DNA from: Nitrosopumilus oxyclinae
Lineage (GTDB): Archaea; Thermoproteota; Nitrososphaeria; Nitrososphaerales; Nitrosopumilaceae
Length of the DNA stretch: 64,000 nt
Reading direction: 5' to 3'
Assembly (NCBI RefSeq): GCF_013407165.1
Contig: NZ_CP026994.1
Location: forward strand, 1,454,187 to 1,518,186
In this document: one piece after another, positions 23,506 through 33,826 of the stretch
Layout: each line of letters starts with the position of its first letter
Numbering within the stretch: the first letter of the stretch is position 1
Notes under the pieces: model-generated
What the model saw: only the letters and a program-made list of their open reading frames with translations
Told to the model about the DNA's origin: nothing
The model's database searches: none
Made by a program: the position numbers and the translations under genes

Positions 23506-25280
23506 TTTGATATTTTCACTCCTGAAATTGCTTTGAATTGTTCTTGCATATCTTTATCTAATTGTTCAAGTTTTGGCATCTCATCATCTTTGACATCCAT
23601 TCTTGCTTTGAGCAAACTGGATACTATAGACAATTCACGTATGTCAGATAATGCTGTACCTTCTTTGAGTGCTTGTTGTCCCTTTTTGTAAAAGTCAACT
23701 AATAATTTCATTAATTTGAATTGTTTTTCAGGACTACAATAAGTATCGACATCATCAAATGAGTTTTGTTGCAACAAACCAATCTTTACCATTCTTGCAA
23801 CTTCAAGAATTAGTTTTTCTTCATCAGGTAAAGCTTCTGGACCTAAGAGTCTGACAATTTCTTTTAGTGTATCTTCTCTTTGTAAAATTCCATATGTTTC
23901 ACTTCTAATGCTAAACCAATCTTCACTAATGTTTTCACTCCACCATTTTGCAATGTCTGCAAGATAACCAGAATAGCTGTTCATCCAGTTAATTGATGGA
24001 TAGTGTCTAGAGTATGCAAGTTTTGCATCCAATGCCCAGAAAGTTTTGATAAATCTCATTGTGTGAGTTGTCACAGGCTCTGTAAAGTCACCACCAGATG
24101 GAGATACTGCACCAATCAAAGTAACTGAACCGTCACGTTCTGGACTACCAGATGCTTGAACACGGCCTGCTCTTTCATAAAATTCTGCTAATCTAGATGC
24201 TAAATATGATGGATAACCTTCTTCTGCAGGCATCTCTTCTAATCTTCCACTCATCTCTCTAAGTGATTCAGCCCATCTACTTGTAGAATCTGCAACAAGT
24301 ACAACGTCTTTACCCATGTCTCTGTAATACTCTGCAATTGTAACACCAGTGTAGATACTTGCTTCTCTTGCTGCTACTGGCATGTTACTAGTATTTGCTA
24401 CAAGGACAGTTCTATCCATTAATGGTTTTCCACTACGTGGATCTTTAAGATGTGGGAATTCAACTAATACTTCAGTCATTTCATTTCCTCTTTCACCACA
24501 ACCAATGTAAACAACAACTTGAGAATCAGCCCATTTTGCAATTTGGTGTAATGTAACAGTCTTTCCTGTTCCAAATGCTCCAGGAATTGAACCAGTTCCT
24601 CCCTTTGCAATTGGGAAGAATGTGTCAATAACACGTTGTCCAGTTAGGAGTGGTACGGTTGGATCATATCTTTTATTGTAAGGACGTGGTTTTCGTACAG
24701 GCCATTTGTGATACATTTTGATTGGAACTGATTGTCCATCTTTCTCAGCAGTAGCCATTACAGTTTCTAAATCATAATCTCCTTCAGATACAAGGTTTGA
24801 AAGTTTTCCACCTGGATGATCTGGTGGTAACATAATTGAGTGTTCTATAAGATCAGTTTCTTGAACAGTACCAATGATATTTCCTGCAGAAACTTCATCG
24901 CCATTACTTGCAGTTGGAACAAAATGATATTTTTTTGTCATGTCAACTGCAGATGTTGTAATTCCTCTTCCAATGAAAGAACCAGATGCTTTAGATAATT
25001 CTCTTAGTGGTCTTTGAATTCCATCATAAAGTTGTCCAATAATTCCAGGACCTAATAATACACTAAGTGGGTTTCCAGTACCAACTACAGGCTCACCTGG
25101 TTTTAATCCACTTGTTGATTCGTATACTTGAATAAATGCTACATCTCCGGTTAATCGAATAACTTCGCCTACTAATTTTGAATTTCCTACAGTTACAGTC
25201 TCATACATTTTTGCATCAGACATACCATCTGCTTTTACAGCTGGGCCACTGACCCAAACAATTCTACCTTGAGCAGCCAT
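23502..25280 (-). CDS. atpA: A-type ATP synthase subunit A (catalytic)
   Basis: A 592-residue catalytic subunit with the P-loop GAFGTGKT, the long non-homologous insert of A/V-type enzymes (about 110-185) and the Walker B region [19 protein letters not shown]. It hydrolyses or makes ATP in the A3B3 head. The ATG at 25280 lies 1 base after the atpE stop. The length is usual for archaeal AtpA, and no intein is present. Confidence 0.97.
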   Translation of the reverse strand: MAAQGRIVWVSGPAVKADGMSDAKMYETVTVGNSKLVGEVIRLTGDVAFIQVYESTSGLKPGEPVVGTGNPLSVLLGPGIIGQLYDGIQRPLRELSKASGSFIGRGITTSAVDMTKKYHFVPTASNGDEVSAGNIIGTVQETDLIEHSIMLPPDHPGGKLSNLVSEGDYDLETVMATAEKDGQSVPIKMYHKWPVRKPRPYNKRYDPTVPLLTGQRVIDTFFPIAKGGTGSIPGAFGTGKTVTLHQIAKWADSQVVVYIGCGERGNEMTEVLVEFPHLKDPRSGKPLMDRTVLVANTSNMPVAAREASIYTGVTIAEYYRDMGKDVVLVADSTSRWAESLREMSGRLEEMPAEEGYPSYLASRLAEFYERAGRVQASGSPERDGSVTLIGAVSPSGGDFTEPVTTHTMRFIKTFWALDAKLAYSRHYPSINWMNSYSGYLADIAKWWSENISEDWFSIRSETYGILQREDTLKEIVRLLGPEALPDEEKLILEVARMVKIGLLQQNSFDDVDTYCSPEKQFKLMKLLVDFYKKGQQALKEGTALSDIRELSIVSSLLKARMDVKDDEMPKLEQLDKDMQEQFKAISGVKISN

Positions 25281-25281
25281 T

Positions 25282-25896
25282 CTAATTATTCACTCCGAAT
25301 TTTGCTGCAATATCTTTCCTAATTAAAGGCTTCAGACGTTCAATTCTTGCATCAAGAGTATTATCAAATGTCATTGCTCCATCCTTAGATTTGATAATTA
25401 CACCACCAATACATTCAATGGTATCTGGTGATAATTCAGATCCAGGAAATCCAGATAGTGCAGATTGAACAACATCACGATCTTTAGAATTTGCAGTTAC
25501 TATAACTTCAGATGTACCCAAAATTCGAGTTGATTCATCTAATAATGACTTAATCAAATTAGCATAATCACCACTGCGATCATTATTTGTAATTTGATCT
25601 AATGCCTTTGTAAAGACCTTATCAACTGAGGCCTCTAATGCCATAAGTTGTTTATTTCGGGCCTCAATATCAGCACCACCGATAATCTGCTTTTCAATTT
25701 TATCTGCTTCTTTCTTACCATCTGCAATAATTTTGTCATATTCTTTGTCTAGTTTAGGAATAGCATCATCAAGAGTTTGATTTGTGTCATTTAAAGCAGA
25801 ATCTATGCTTGATTCAATATCTTTTTGAGTTTGATTAAGGATTTTATCAATAGTTTGTTCTAAAGCAAGATTTGTCAATGGGTGGCTTTTATCCAT
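25282..25896 (-). CDS. atpE: A-type ATP synthase subunit E (peripheral stalk)
   Basis: A 204-residue protein with a long charged N-terminal helix (about 1-85, rich in Lys, Asp and Glu) and a globular C-terminal part ending [18 protein letters not shown] and [15 protein letters not shown]. This is the layout of subunit E, which joins the head to the membrane part as a stator. It is the first gene of the cluster, divergent from atpI with a 77-base gap holding both promoters. Confidence 0.9.
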   Translation of the reverse strand: MDKSHPLTNLALEQTIDKILNQTQKDIESSIDSALNDTNQTLDDAIPKLDKEYDKIIADGKKEADKIEKQIIGGADIEARNKQLMALEASVDKVFTKALDQITNNDRSGDYANLIKSLLDESTRILGTSEVIVTANSKDRDVVQSALSGFPGSELSPDTIECIGGVIIKSKDGAMTFDNTLDARIERLKPLIRKDIAAKFGVNN

Positions 25897-25973
25897 AATA
25901 GATTTTAATGTTTGGGAACCAATAGACAGATTCAGAAAGATATTAAAATCAAAGAAATCACCGATGGATTATC

Positions 25974-28073
25974 TTGGTTGTGGCCGATCTAAAGCTTGGA
26001 AGTTTGATTTTACCAAGAAGTGACTCTCCAAGAGCAATTTCTAGATTAACTGAATTTGAATGGTTTCACAAAATTGATACTGAAAACGACATAGTCACAC
26101 CAGAAATTGATGATTTACTATTAGATGCTCAGCAAACTTACCAATCTATTGATGATGTGGTTAAAGGGCTAGGCATTCCTCCAATGGTCGGAATTTTAGA
26201 AATTATGTTCAAAGGTACAACAATCAAAAAGAAAGATTATGAGATTGATGAAATAGAAGGAATGGTTGATGATCTTAAAAAGAGAACACCAGCAATAATT
26301 GATGAACCATCTAAACTATTAGAAGAACAAACATCACTGAAACGCTCACTTGAAGAATACACATCACTTAAAGAAACATTAGAAATTGCAAAAAAGCTAA
26401 GCATTGATCTTTCAGGATTTGGATTAATGAAGTATTTTTACACAAATCTTTTTGTCATAAACTCTGCTGACTATGAAGAAATTAGCAGAGCATTAGAAGG
26501 AATTACATTTTACAAATACGAATTAGCAAGTAAAGAGAAAGCAGCAATTCTTGTAATTTCTAGTACAGCCGATTCTGATAAAACCCTCAAAGTACTAAGA
26601 GGATTTAATGCAAATCCATTTGTAATTCCAGAAGGAATATCTCAAGTTCCATCTGAAGCATATGCATTAGCAGAATCAAAAATTAAAGAATTAACTGAGA
26701 AACAGAAAGCAAATACAAAACAAATTGCAAAGATCACAAAAAAGATTAGACGAGATATTTTAGCAATTCATGAAGAGGCTCAAGTGGCCAAAGATGTTCT
26801 AGAAACAATTAGAAAACCATCAGGAACAAAGCATTTTGCAGTAATTCAAGGATTCATTCCATCTAAAATGGAGGAGAAATTCAAAGATTCAACTAAACAA
26901 TGGATGTCAGTAGTTGAAGATATCACTGATCCAAAATTAAAAGAAGAAATCCCAACATTATTTGATAATAAAAAATTCGTGAAAACTTTTGAAGTAATTA
27001 CAGAAAGTCAAGGTATTCCAAAACATGGAGAAGCAGATCCAACTCCAATGATTGCTCTAATGTGGCCAATTTTCTATGGACTAATGTTTGCAGACATGGG
27101 TCACGGTCTATTGCTAATGGGAATGGGATTATTATTCAAAGTAAAAGGACAAGGTACACTTTCAAGATGGGGCATGTTAATTGCAATATCTGGTGCTTCA
27201 GCTGCTATAGCAGGTGTTGGTGCAGGTGAAGCCTTTGGATTCCATCTAGATCATATGGGACCATTGGAAGGTTTGTTAGAAGAAGGCGGAGCATTACATT
27301 CAGTTAGTTGGATTGTAGGTATTCTTAGTGTAGCAGAATTAACATTTGATCAAGTCATTAACATACTCAAAGTTTCATTATTCATTGGAATTGTCCATTT
27401 GGTTTGGGCAATGGTTCTAAGAGTAAAGAGATTAGCTGCAGAAGGTCACAAGTTTGTTATGTTCATGGAAGCAATTCCTAACATTACACTTTATGGTGGA
27501 ATTGTAGTCATCATGATGTGTGCAATTGGAGCTAACTATGACGTGATGAACATGTATTCCAAAGTTCACACAGAAGCAGTTCCTTGGGTTACAATTTTCT
27601 TAGGAGAATGGGCTGAAGTGTGGATAATTACAAGAATTGCAGTTGTGATAATTATTACTTCAATGGTCTTGATGATGGTTGGTGGTGTAATGCATGCTAA
27701 GAAACATCCTGAAGATGGAGGTTCGGCTGCAAATGTGGTTATGGAGGTATTTCTTGGAAAGACAGTAGAAAGTTTAGCACATACAATTAGTTATGCTCGA
27801 TTAGGAATCATGTTACTTGTACACGCCGCATTGCTCATGACAGTCAACAATGCATTTCAATCACTTGGAGGTGCAAGTTCAGGTGCTGCAATGGCAATGA
27901 TAATTGGAGGAAACTTGGGAATTATGATGATTGAAGGATTGATTGTGTACATCCAGTCTCTCAGATTGCACTTGTACGAATTCTTTACAAAATGGTATGA
28001 TGGTGGAGCACAACCATTTAGACAAATTAGACCAGAGTTGATTTACAATCAATTTGTTTGGAAGAAGAAATAG
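25974..28073 (+). CDS. atpI: A-type ATP synthase subunit I (membrane stator, a-like)
   Basis: A 699-residue protein. The N-terminal half (1-345) is soluble with a coiled coil (about 215-265). The C-terminal half has about eight membrane helices, beginning at PMIALMWPIFYGLMFADMGH. The segment VESLAHTISYARLGIMLLVH contains the conserved Arg that faces the ring carboxylate in ion transfer. The start is TTG 25974 (MVVADLKL), about 29 bases after the TATA-like TATTAAAA; a GTG at 25980 is the other choice. It is divergent from the rest of the cluster. Confidence 0.95.
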   Translation: MVVADLKLGSLILPRSDSPRAISRLTEFEWFHKIDTENDIVTPEIDDLLLDAQQTYQSIDDVVKGLGIPPMVGILEIMFKGTTIKKKDYEIDEIEGMVDDLKKRTPAIIDEPSKLLEEQTSLKRSLEEYTSLKETLEIAKKLSIDLSGFGLMKYFYTNLFVINSADYEEISRALEGITFYKYELASKEKAAILVISSTADSDKTLKVLRGFNANPFVIPEGISQVPSEAYALAESKIKELTEKQKANTKQIAKITKKIRRDILAIHEEAQVAKDVLETIRKPSGTKHFAVIQGFIPSKMEEKFKDSTKQWMSVVEDITDPKLKEEIPTLFDNKKFVKTFEVITESQGIPKHGEADPTPMIALMWPIFYGLMFADMGHGLLLMGMGLLFKVKGQGTLSRWGMLIAISGASAAIAGVGAGEAFGFHLDHMGPLEGLLEEGGALHSVSWIVGILSVAELTFDQVINILKVSLFIGIVHLVWAMVLRVKRLAAEGHKFVMFMEAIPNITLYGGIVVIMMCAIGANYDVMNMYSKVHTEAVPWVTIFLGEWAEVWIITRIAVVIIITSMVLMMVGGVMHAKKHPEDGGSAANVVMEVFLGKTVESLAHTISYARLGIMLLVHAALLMTVNNAFQSLGGASSGAAMAMIIGGNLGIMMIEGLIVYIQSLRLHLYEFFTKWYDGGAQPFRQIRPELIYNQFVWKKK

Positions 28074-28079
28074 AAAATT

Positions 28080-28874
28080 CTAATTATTTTCATAAAGATT
28101 TACTGTAACTTTTGTAGTCCAAGGCTTTAGATTATCAGGAAAAATTACTAGTAAACCACTGTCTTTTTTGATATTGTTGCATGTCCCACTGTAACTCTGT
28201 TTATTTTGAGCATAACATCCAGACTCTGTGTAATAATCAAATTCTGAATCAACAAATTGCTCACGTTGAATAGATGATGAAACAAAGTACACATCAAAAC
28301 CTAAATCTTTGTTATCAGTTTTTACACTATAATCATACGATGTAGTATCCCGAGATGTACAAATAGGAAAAAATTGCACATAACCATTTTTAATTTCTGA
28401 TTGTTGTTCTGAATTCTCATAATTTTTATTCTGAATATCAGGATATACAGAAACTGTAGGATCTGCACTTAGTTGCTGTCCTTGGACATATTCTATTTCA
28501 TGTCTCACAGTATCTACTGCTTTTCTATACAGCATTGGTTGCCATTCTTCTTGACAATTACTGAATTCGTGTTTTAATTCAACATATGATTTACCGTTAA
28601 GCTCATGAAGTTGGTTTTCATTGTATTCTTTAGATTCAGCATCAAATACATGATTGACGTTACTAATTTTATCTGATTTATGCCAAGTGTTTGTAACATC
28701 AAAAATAATATTCTTTGAATCACTTTCCCATTCAGATAGCAGGTGAACATAAACTGAATACTTGTTTACAACCTCTTGAGTTTCTGATGCAAAAATTAAA
28801 TGTCCAAAAAATGCATTTACAAATATTATAGAAAATGCAAGGACTGGAATTATTGCATAGAGTATTTTATTCAT
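28080..28874 (-). CDS. Secreted protein of unknown function, partner of the sensor kinase
   Basis: A 264-residue protein with an N-terminal hydrophobic segment (about 5-30) acting as signal peptide or anchor. The rest is soluble with four cysteines (in SNCQEEW, FPICTSR, SGCYAQN and SGTCNNI), probably two disulfides. It begins 27 bases after the sensor kinase stop on the same strand, so the two are likely co-transcribed. It may supply an extracellular signal or accessory domain. No family recognised. Confidence 0.65.
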   Translation of the reverse strand: MNKILYAIIPVLAFSIIFVNAFFGHLIFASETQEVVNKYSVYVHLLSEWESDSKNIIFDVTNTWHKSDKISNVNHVFDAESKEYNENQLHELNGKSYVELKHEFSNCQEEWQPMLYRKAVDTVRHEIEYVQGQQLSADPTVSVYPDIQNKNYENSEQQSEIKNGYVQFFPICTSRDTTSYDYSVKTDNKDLGFDVYFVSSSIQREQFVDSEFDYYTESGCYAQNKQSYSGTCNNIKKDSGLLVIFPDNLKPWTTKVTVNLYENN

Positions 28875-28901
28875 GTCTTTCTTTAAAACAAATGAATTTG
28901 T

Positions 28902-30464
28902 CTAAGATTTAATTTTTGGTGAATCAAATGATTGGGAATTTTTAGGAGTAAATGGTAAGAAAATAGTAAATCTAGTGAATTTACCCATTTCTGATTCAAC
29001 TTGGATTTTTCCTCCATGCATTTCTACAATACCTTTTGTAATTGATAATCCTAATCCAGTACCACCATATTCTCGCTTCATTGAAGAATCAACCTGATAG
29101 TATTTTTGGAAAATTTGCTCTAGTTTGTCATTAGGTATTCCTGAACCGTTATCTTCTACGGATAATTTCGCATAATCATCATCTTTTGATAATGAAATTG
29201 TTATCTTACCATCAAATGATGGAGTAAAATCGATAGCATTTGTAAGTAAATTCAAAAGAATTTGAGAAACTCTAGATTTGTCACAAAGACATCTTACTTG
29301 ATGTAATTCTAAATTTACTTTAATTCCTTTTTTGTTAAAATCAGGTTCTAGTTTGATTACAGTTTCATTAATAATTTCAGATAATGAATTATCCTCTGGG
29401 TGAATCTTCATATTTCCAGTATCAAGTTTCTGAACATCAGATAAATCATCAATAAGCTTATTCAAAGAATTTGCACTTGAGCGTACAATTTCCAATTTTT
29501 CTATTTGTTGGGGGGTTAGTTGGCCAATTTTACCAGAAATTATCATATCCAAATAGCTCTTAATTGGAACTAACGGAGTTTTTAGTTCATGGGCAATCAT
29601 AGATGAAAATTCATCTTTTCTCGTTTCAACTTGTTTGAGTTTAACAATTTGTTTTTGTTTGGTTACAACTTTTGATCTTGAAAAAATAGTTACAAAAACA
29701 ATTAATGTTCCAATTGCAATCAGTATTGGAACAATTTGATGATATAGTTGATGAATTATTTTTTGAGATTGTGCCTTTTGGACAAGTGTTTTTTGAGAAA
29801 ATTCTGTAGGTCCATCCCATGCTTCTAAAATAGGAATTTTTTGACCATCAATAATTGCATAATCAGTAAATTTTTCTGTAAAGGATACTTCAATTCCAGT
29901 TTCAGGTTCAATAAAAGCAGTAGATGAATAATCTTCAAAAATTTGTTTTTCAAAATCAGGATATATATCTGAAATATCAAAAGTTGTTTCTCCGGAAAAT
30001 TCATACACTTCCAAACCATTAATTTCTGTTGTTCTAATGAAATCATAATCCATTATCGCTCCACCAATGTCATAGACTTTGTAATCTTTTTGTTGTAAAT
30101 TATATGGGAACATTGCATGTCCAGGTTTGTCTACATATTGACGAGTAGTCTGTTCTATTTTTTCATCAAGTTCAACAAACCAAAAAATTTCATCAGAAAG
30201 AATATCTTTGTAAGTATATGTTGTACGCAAAAGAATCTGATTACCACTATCTTCGATTACCTTACCATCCTCAACAAAAATCATCTTTATTGGATCTGAT
30301 AATGGTGCTCCAACTTCATCAGCAAGTTGAATGAACCCAATATTTTCACTAGAAAATTCATAAACATCATATGTATTCACCAATTCTGGAATTGCAAAGA
30401 AAAACCATAAAATCATAATTAAAAATCCTACCCCCAATACTGCTGCCAAAGTAAATTTTCCCAT
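28902..30464 (-). CDS. Sensor histidine kinase with a DUF3068-like extracellular domain
   Basis: This 520-residue protein has a helix at 5-25, an extracellular domain at about 30-235, a second helix at about 243-262 and a kinase core at 284-510. The core has the phospho-acceptor His292 (MIAHELKTPL), an N-box (LLNLLTNAIDF), G1 (VEDNGSGIP) and G2 (GGTGLGLSITKGI). The sensor part has the pattern of DUF3068/PorA-family proteins: TTYTYKD, then GHAMFPYNLQQKDYKVYD, GLEVYEFSG and FIEPETGIEVSFTEK. No response regulator is nearby. An inverted repeat flanks its TATA box. Confidence 0.88.
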   Translation of the reverse strand: MGKFTLAAVLGVGFLIMILWFFFAIPELVNTYDVYEFSSENIGFIQLADEVGAPLSDPIKMIFVEDGKVIEDSGNQILLRTTYTYKDILSDEIFWFVELDEKIEQTTRQYVDKPGHAMFPYNLQQKDYKVYDIGGAIMDYDFIRTTEINGLEVYEFSGETTFDISDIYPDFEKQIFEDYSSTAFIEPETGIEVSFTEKFTDYAIIDGQKIPILEAWDGPTEFSQKTLVQKAQSQKIIHQLYHQIVPILIAIGTLIVFVTIFSRSKVVTKQKQIVKLKQVETRKDEFSSMIAHELKTPLVPIKSYLDMIISGKIGQLTPQQIEKLEIVRSSANSLNKLIDDLSDVQKLDTGNMKIHPEDNSLSEIINETVIKLEPDFNKKGIKVNLELHQVRCLCDKSRVSQILLNLLTNAIDFTPSFDGKITISLSKDDDYAKLSVEDNGSGIPNDKLEQIFQKYYQVDSSMKREYGGTGLGLSITKGIVEMHGGKIQVESEMGKFTRFTIFLPFTPKNSQSFDSPKIKS

Positions 30465-30481
30465 TATGAAATGTTAATTTT

Positions 30482-30501
30482 AGATCGCTTAAAACCGATC
30501 T
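30482..30501 (-). promoter_or_regulatory. Inverted repeat AGATCG-N8-CGATCT enclosing the kinase TATA box
   Basis: Perfect 6-base arms (30482-30487 and 30496-30501) flank a TTTTAAG sequence on the minus strand, centred about 27 bases before the kinase ATG at 30464. A protein bound here would block TBP, so this looks like a repressor operator. Confidence 0.45.
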
Positions 30502-30569
30502 GTTGTATTATCAGATAACTCATCCTCAGAAAACTTTTTTTGAGCCTATATTTTGATAGATTTTTAGAA

Positions 30570-31346
30570 TTATTTTTCAACCGGTAATTCAGGTTTATTT
30601 CCCCATTCACCCCATGACCCAAGATAAACTCGAACATTTTTGAATCCTAATTTTTTCAAAACCAAAAATGAATTGGCAGCCCTATATGCCCCTTGACAAT
30701 AAGTGATGATTTCAGTATCTTTAGGAATTTCATACATTTTTGATAATTCTTCATCATTTTTGAAAGTACCATCTTTTGTGATATTTTGATTCCAATCAAT
30801 ATTGATGGAATTTGGTATATGACCAGATTGAGCCGCTCTGATTATAGTTCCATCATATTCTCCACTAGAACGGGCATCAAGGATTTTCAGATTATCAAGA
30901 TTATCTCGAACATACTCAAATCCTGAAATAATATCTGAATTTATTTTTCCTGAAAATTTAGATGGTTTGAAACCATTAGGTTTTGTCTCAAGAGAGAGAT
31001 TTTCTTGTTTCCATTTTGTTATTCCTCCATCAAGCATTGAAACATTTTCATGTGAAAAATACATCAGCATCCAAACTCCTCTAGCTGCAAGCATTCCAGA
31101 AACTGAATCATAAAAAATAACTTTCTTTTCTGGTGTTACCCCAAGAAATGAAAGAAGGTTTTGAGATTGATTGTTGAAATTTTCAATTCCTTTTTGTGTT
31201 GTATCAATCCAATGAAATGCAAATAAATCCAAATGAACGGCTCCTGGAATATGTCCTTCAGAATATTCTTTGAAAGAGCGTGTATCAGCTATGATAACAT
31301 CAGAGTCATCTAAAATTGAATTGAGTTGAGTTGTAGAGATTAACAT
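30570..31346 (-). CDS. Two-domain rhodanese sulfurtransferase
   Basis: A 258-residue protein with two rhodanese domains. The N-terminal one lacks a catalytic Cys (YDSVSGMLAARG at the loop), as usual in thiosulfate and mercaptopyruvate sulfurtransferases. The C-terminal one has the active loop CQGAYRA. Substrate motifs ADTRSFKEYSEGHIPGAVH and LDARSSGEY are present. It transfers sulfur from thiosulfate or 3-mercaptopyruvate to an acceptor; the loop alone does not settle which. The ATG at 31346 is well placed. Confidence 0.9.
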   Translation of the reverse strand: MLISTTQLNSILDDSDVIIADTRSFKEYSEGHIPGAVHLDLFAFHWIDTTQKGIENFNNQSQNLLSFLGVTPEKKVIFYDSVSGMLAARGVWMLMYFSHENVSMLDGGITKWKQENLSLETKPNGFKPSKFSGKINSDIISGFEYVRDNLDNLKILDARSSGEYDGTIIRAAQSGHIPNSINIDWNQNITKDGTFKNDEELSKMYEIPKDTEIITYCQGAYRAANSFLVLKKLGFKNVRVYLGSWGEWGNKPELPVEK

Positions 31347-31390
31347 GATTTAGATAAAATGATCAAATGTAAATTGATTTGGATTAAAAT

Positions 31391-31416
31391 AAAAAGAAGA
31401 AAAAAAGGGTTTTTTT
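31391..31416 (-). terminator. U-rich terminator of amt
   Basis: On the minus strand, the amt stop is followed directly by A7-CCC-T6, a weak A/T stem, and a second T5 run. This matches an archaeal U-tract terminator. Confidence 0.5.
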
Positions 31417-32976
31417 CTATTCGTTAACGTATGCTCTTTCGCCATGCTGTGCCAAATCGAGACCAATCTCCTCTTCTTTTGGAGTGACTCTGATTCCGCC
31501 CGGCCATACGGCATCCATTACTTTAAGGATTACAATTGTAACACCAAAGGCATAGCCTATTGATATTGCAGCACCAATGATGCTGATTGCTTGCTGTTCC
31601 ATTCCTTCTGCTGTACCAGTCCATGCACCGATACCGTCTCCAGTATCCCAAATGTGTGGACTAGCTAATGTACCAGTCAAAATTGCACCTGTAAGACCAC
31701 CCATTCCGTGTACTCCCCATACATCTAATGCGTCGTCCCATTTGCGTGCGCTCTTGAATGCGATACATGCATAACAAACTGTACCAGCTGCAATACCGAT
31801 TATAATCGCAGCCATTGGACCTACCCAACCAGAGGCTGGTGTGATTGCTACCAATCCTGCTACTGCTCCTGATGCAGCTCCAACAATACTTGGTTTTCCT
31901 GTATGTGCCCAAGACATGAGCACCCAAGTTATTGCAGCCATACCAGTTGCTGTATTTGTAACAGTCCATGCGCTGACGGTAATGCCGTCTACCATAACTT
32001 CACTTCCTGCGTTGAAACCAAACCATCCAAACCAGAGTATTCCTGCTCCGAGGACTACCATTGGGATATTGTGTGGTTCCATTGGCACTTTGCCATATCC
32101 AAGTCTTCTGCCAAGGACTAAGGCTCCTGCCAATGCAGCAAATCCTGAAGTAATGTGTACTACAGTACCACCTGCAAAGTCAAGTGCATACGATGGTGAT
32201 AGTTCTGGATCGAGATCAAGTGAACCTCCTCCTATGTATCCGCCTCCCCAGACCCAATGTGCTATTGGATCATAAACGAAGGTTCCCCATAAGAGAACGA
32301 ATATGATTAATGCGCTGAATTTGATTCTGTCAATTAATCCACCAATAATTAGAATTGGTGTAATTATTGCAAATGTTGCTTGGAACATTGCAAATAGTTG
32401 GTGAGGTACTGTACCAGGCCAACCTTGACTACAAACATCTCCTTCAACCATTGCATTCATCTGGTAAGCTGCTGACCATGTGTCTGCACATGGACCTGCT
32501 TCACCTAATGGTGCGTATGGTGATACCATGTTAAATCCGACATAGTCGAGATTTCCCATGAACATGTTTGCATCTGAATCAATTCCACCAAATGCTAGTG
32601 AGTAACCCCATAGAACCCATTGTACTGACATTAGACCCATTACGATTAAGGTCATACCAAGTACATTGACGACGTTCTTTGATCTGGCTAAACCGCCATA
32701 AAAGAAGCCGACACCTGGGGACATGAAGAGTACCAAAGATGTTGCTGTAAGCATCCATGCTGTATCACCTGTATCAATTTTACAAGGTAGCATGCTGCCA
32801 TCTTCTTCATACCAACATTCGCTAGTGTTACCAGTGTAAATTCCACTGGTTCCTTTGACATATCCATCCATACCATCATCAACACTTTGTGCATATGCCT
32901 GAGACATAGCACCAACTGCTGTGATAGATACTGCGGCTACAAGTAATAGAGCATACTTGTAGTTCCTAGAATTCAT
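31417..32976 (-). CDS. amt: Ammonium transporter (Amt family)
   Basis: A 519-residue protein with a cleavable signal peptide (1-29, ending AYA), an N-terminal extension with two cysteines (CWYEEDGSMLPC) and about 11 membrane helices. Family signatures are visible: MSPGVGFFYGGLARSKNVV near 80, DFAGGTVVHITSGFAALAGA with a pore histidine, and WGVHGMGGLTGAILTG with the second pore histidine. It imports ammonium, the energy and nitrogen source of ammonia-oxidising archaea. Codon use is richer in G and C than that of its neighbours, which suggests high expression. It is single-copy in this window, with no GlnK gene beside it. Confidence 0.97.
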   Translation of the reverse strand: MNSRNYKYALLLVAAVSITAVGAMSQAYAQSVDDGMDGYVKGTSGIYTGNTSECWYEEDGSMLPCKIDTGDTAWMLTATSLVLFMSPGVGFFYGGLARSKNVVNVLGMTLIVMGLMSVQWVLWGYSLAFGGIDSDANMFMGNLDYVGFNMVSPYAPLGEAGPCADTWSAAYQMNAMVEGDVCSQGWPGTVPHQLFAMFQATFAIITPILIIGGLIDRIKFSALIIFVLLWGTFVYDPIAHWVWGGGYIGGGSLDLDPELSPSYALDFAGGTVVHITSGFAALAGALVLGRRLGYGKVPMEPHNIPMVVLGAGILWFGWFGFNAGSEVMVDGITVSAWTVTNTATGMAAITWVLMSWAHTGKPSIVGAASGAVAGLVAITPASGWVGPMAAIIIGIAAGTVCYACIAFKSARKWDDALDVWGVHGMGGLTGAILTGTLASPHIWDTGDGIGAWTGTAEGMEQQAISIIGAAISIGYAFGVTIVILKVMDAVWPGGIRVTPKEEEIGLDLAQHGERAYVNE

Positions 32977-32997
32977 TAAATTAATCGAAATTGAAAA

Positions 32998-33005
32998 TTA
33001 TTTAA
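32998..33005 (-). promoter_or_regulatory. TATA box of amt
   Basis: TTAAATAA on the minus strand is centred about 25 bases before the ATG at 32976, consistent with a leaderless or near-leaderless strong promoter. The divergent gene at 33104 shares this 127-base gap. Confidence 0.5.
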
Positions 33006-33103
33006 GGGTTGGAGACTAGAAAGCATACAAAAAAGTAAATAATTATATTTTAGTGTATTCTGATAGTAACATAAAATATGAATATTATGATAAAGGTGAG
33101 TAA

Positions 33104-33784
33104 ATGAAAGTCAAATCAAAAACGAAATTAGCAATTTTTGATACATTCAAGACAAAAGGTAATGATCTTACTGGAGAAGCAAATAGACAAAGAGCGATCA
33201 TCGCTATTCTGGGAAGTAACGCAAATCCTGCAGAAAGAACTAGAACTGGAATATCTCAAAGAATAGCAAAAAAAGCAGATATTGCATGGAAAAATATCTA
33301 CTCAGGAATATTTCGAGATCTAGATGAGATCCTACTTCCTCTTGAAATTGCAGAAGAAGATGGAAGATTACCTTTGAAAAGAGGTCCAAAAGCATTACAG
33401 GAGAAAGGAATTCCATACTATCATTTAACAAAAAAAGGAATCTTAGTTGCACTATCAATTACAGAGGTTAAAAATAAAGAAAATCTCATGAAAGAGTTTT
33501 TTTCAATGGCTGATTCTAATGAAAAAGAATTCAAAGATATCCTCATCAATCTATTAGAATCAAGTCCAAACTTTACTCATTCAATATTTAAAAAATATGT
33601 AAAGGCATTTTGTGAGAATAAGATCGATGAATTATTGCCATTTAATCTTTCAAAATTAAGCCAAATTTCAGATGAGTCATTAATTATCCAAAAAGAGATT
33701 TTAGATGTATTTTTGAAATTTACTAAACAAGAAAAAGATGAGGCATTAAAGTTCCTAAATAAAATTATTCCAGATGGGCAGTAA
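33104..33784 (+). CDS. Predicted winged-helix regulator divergent from amt
   Basis: A 226-residue protein. The N-terminal half resembles a winged-helix domain: a helix pair around GISQRIAKKADIAWKNIY, a long helix IFRDLDEILLPLEIAEEDG and a PYYHLTKKGILVALS segment typical of the last strand and helix. The C-terminal half is helical (about 125-226), with no known domain. It has a good ribosome site AGGTGA (33094-33099) before ATG 33104, unlike the leaderless genes around it. Position divergent from amt suggests control of ammonium uptake, which is inference. Confidence 0.65.
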   Translation: MKVKSKTKLAIFDTFKTKGNDLTGEANRQRAIIAILGSNANPAERTRTGISQRIAKKADIAWKNIYSGIFRDLDEILLPLEIAEEDGRLPLKRGPKALQEKGIPYYHLTKKGILVALSITEVKNKENLMKEFFSMADSNEKEFKDILINLLESSPNFTHSIFKKYVKAFCENKIDELLPFNLSKLSQISDESLIIQKEILDVFLKFTKQEKDEALKFLNKIIPDGQ

Positions 33785-33826
33785 TATCGCCAAACATTAA
33801 AATCGGTTACTCATCACGTTTTTTTA

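Noticed and set aside
31841-32275. A 144-aa frame antisense to amt
   Set aside because: It is a shadow caused by the GC-richer codon use of amt. The product is a proline/alanine/threonine mixture with no domain.
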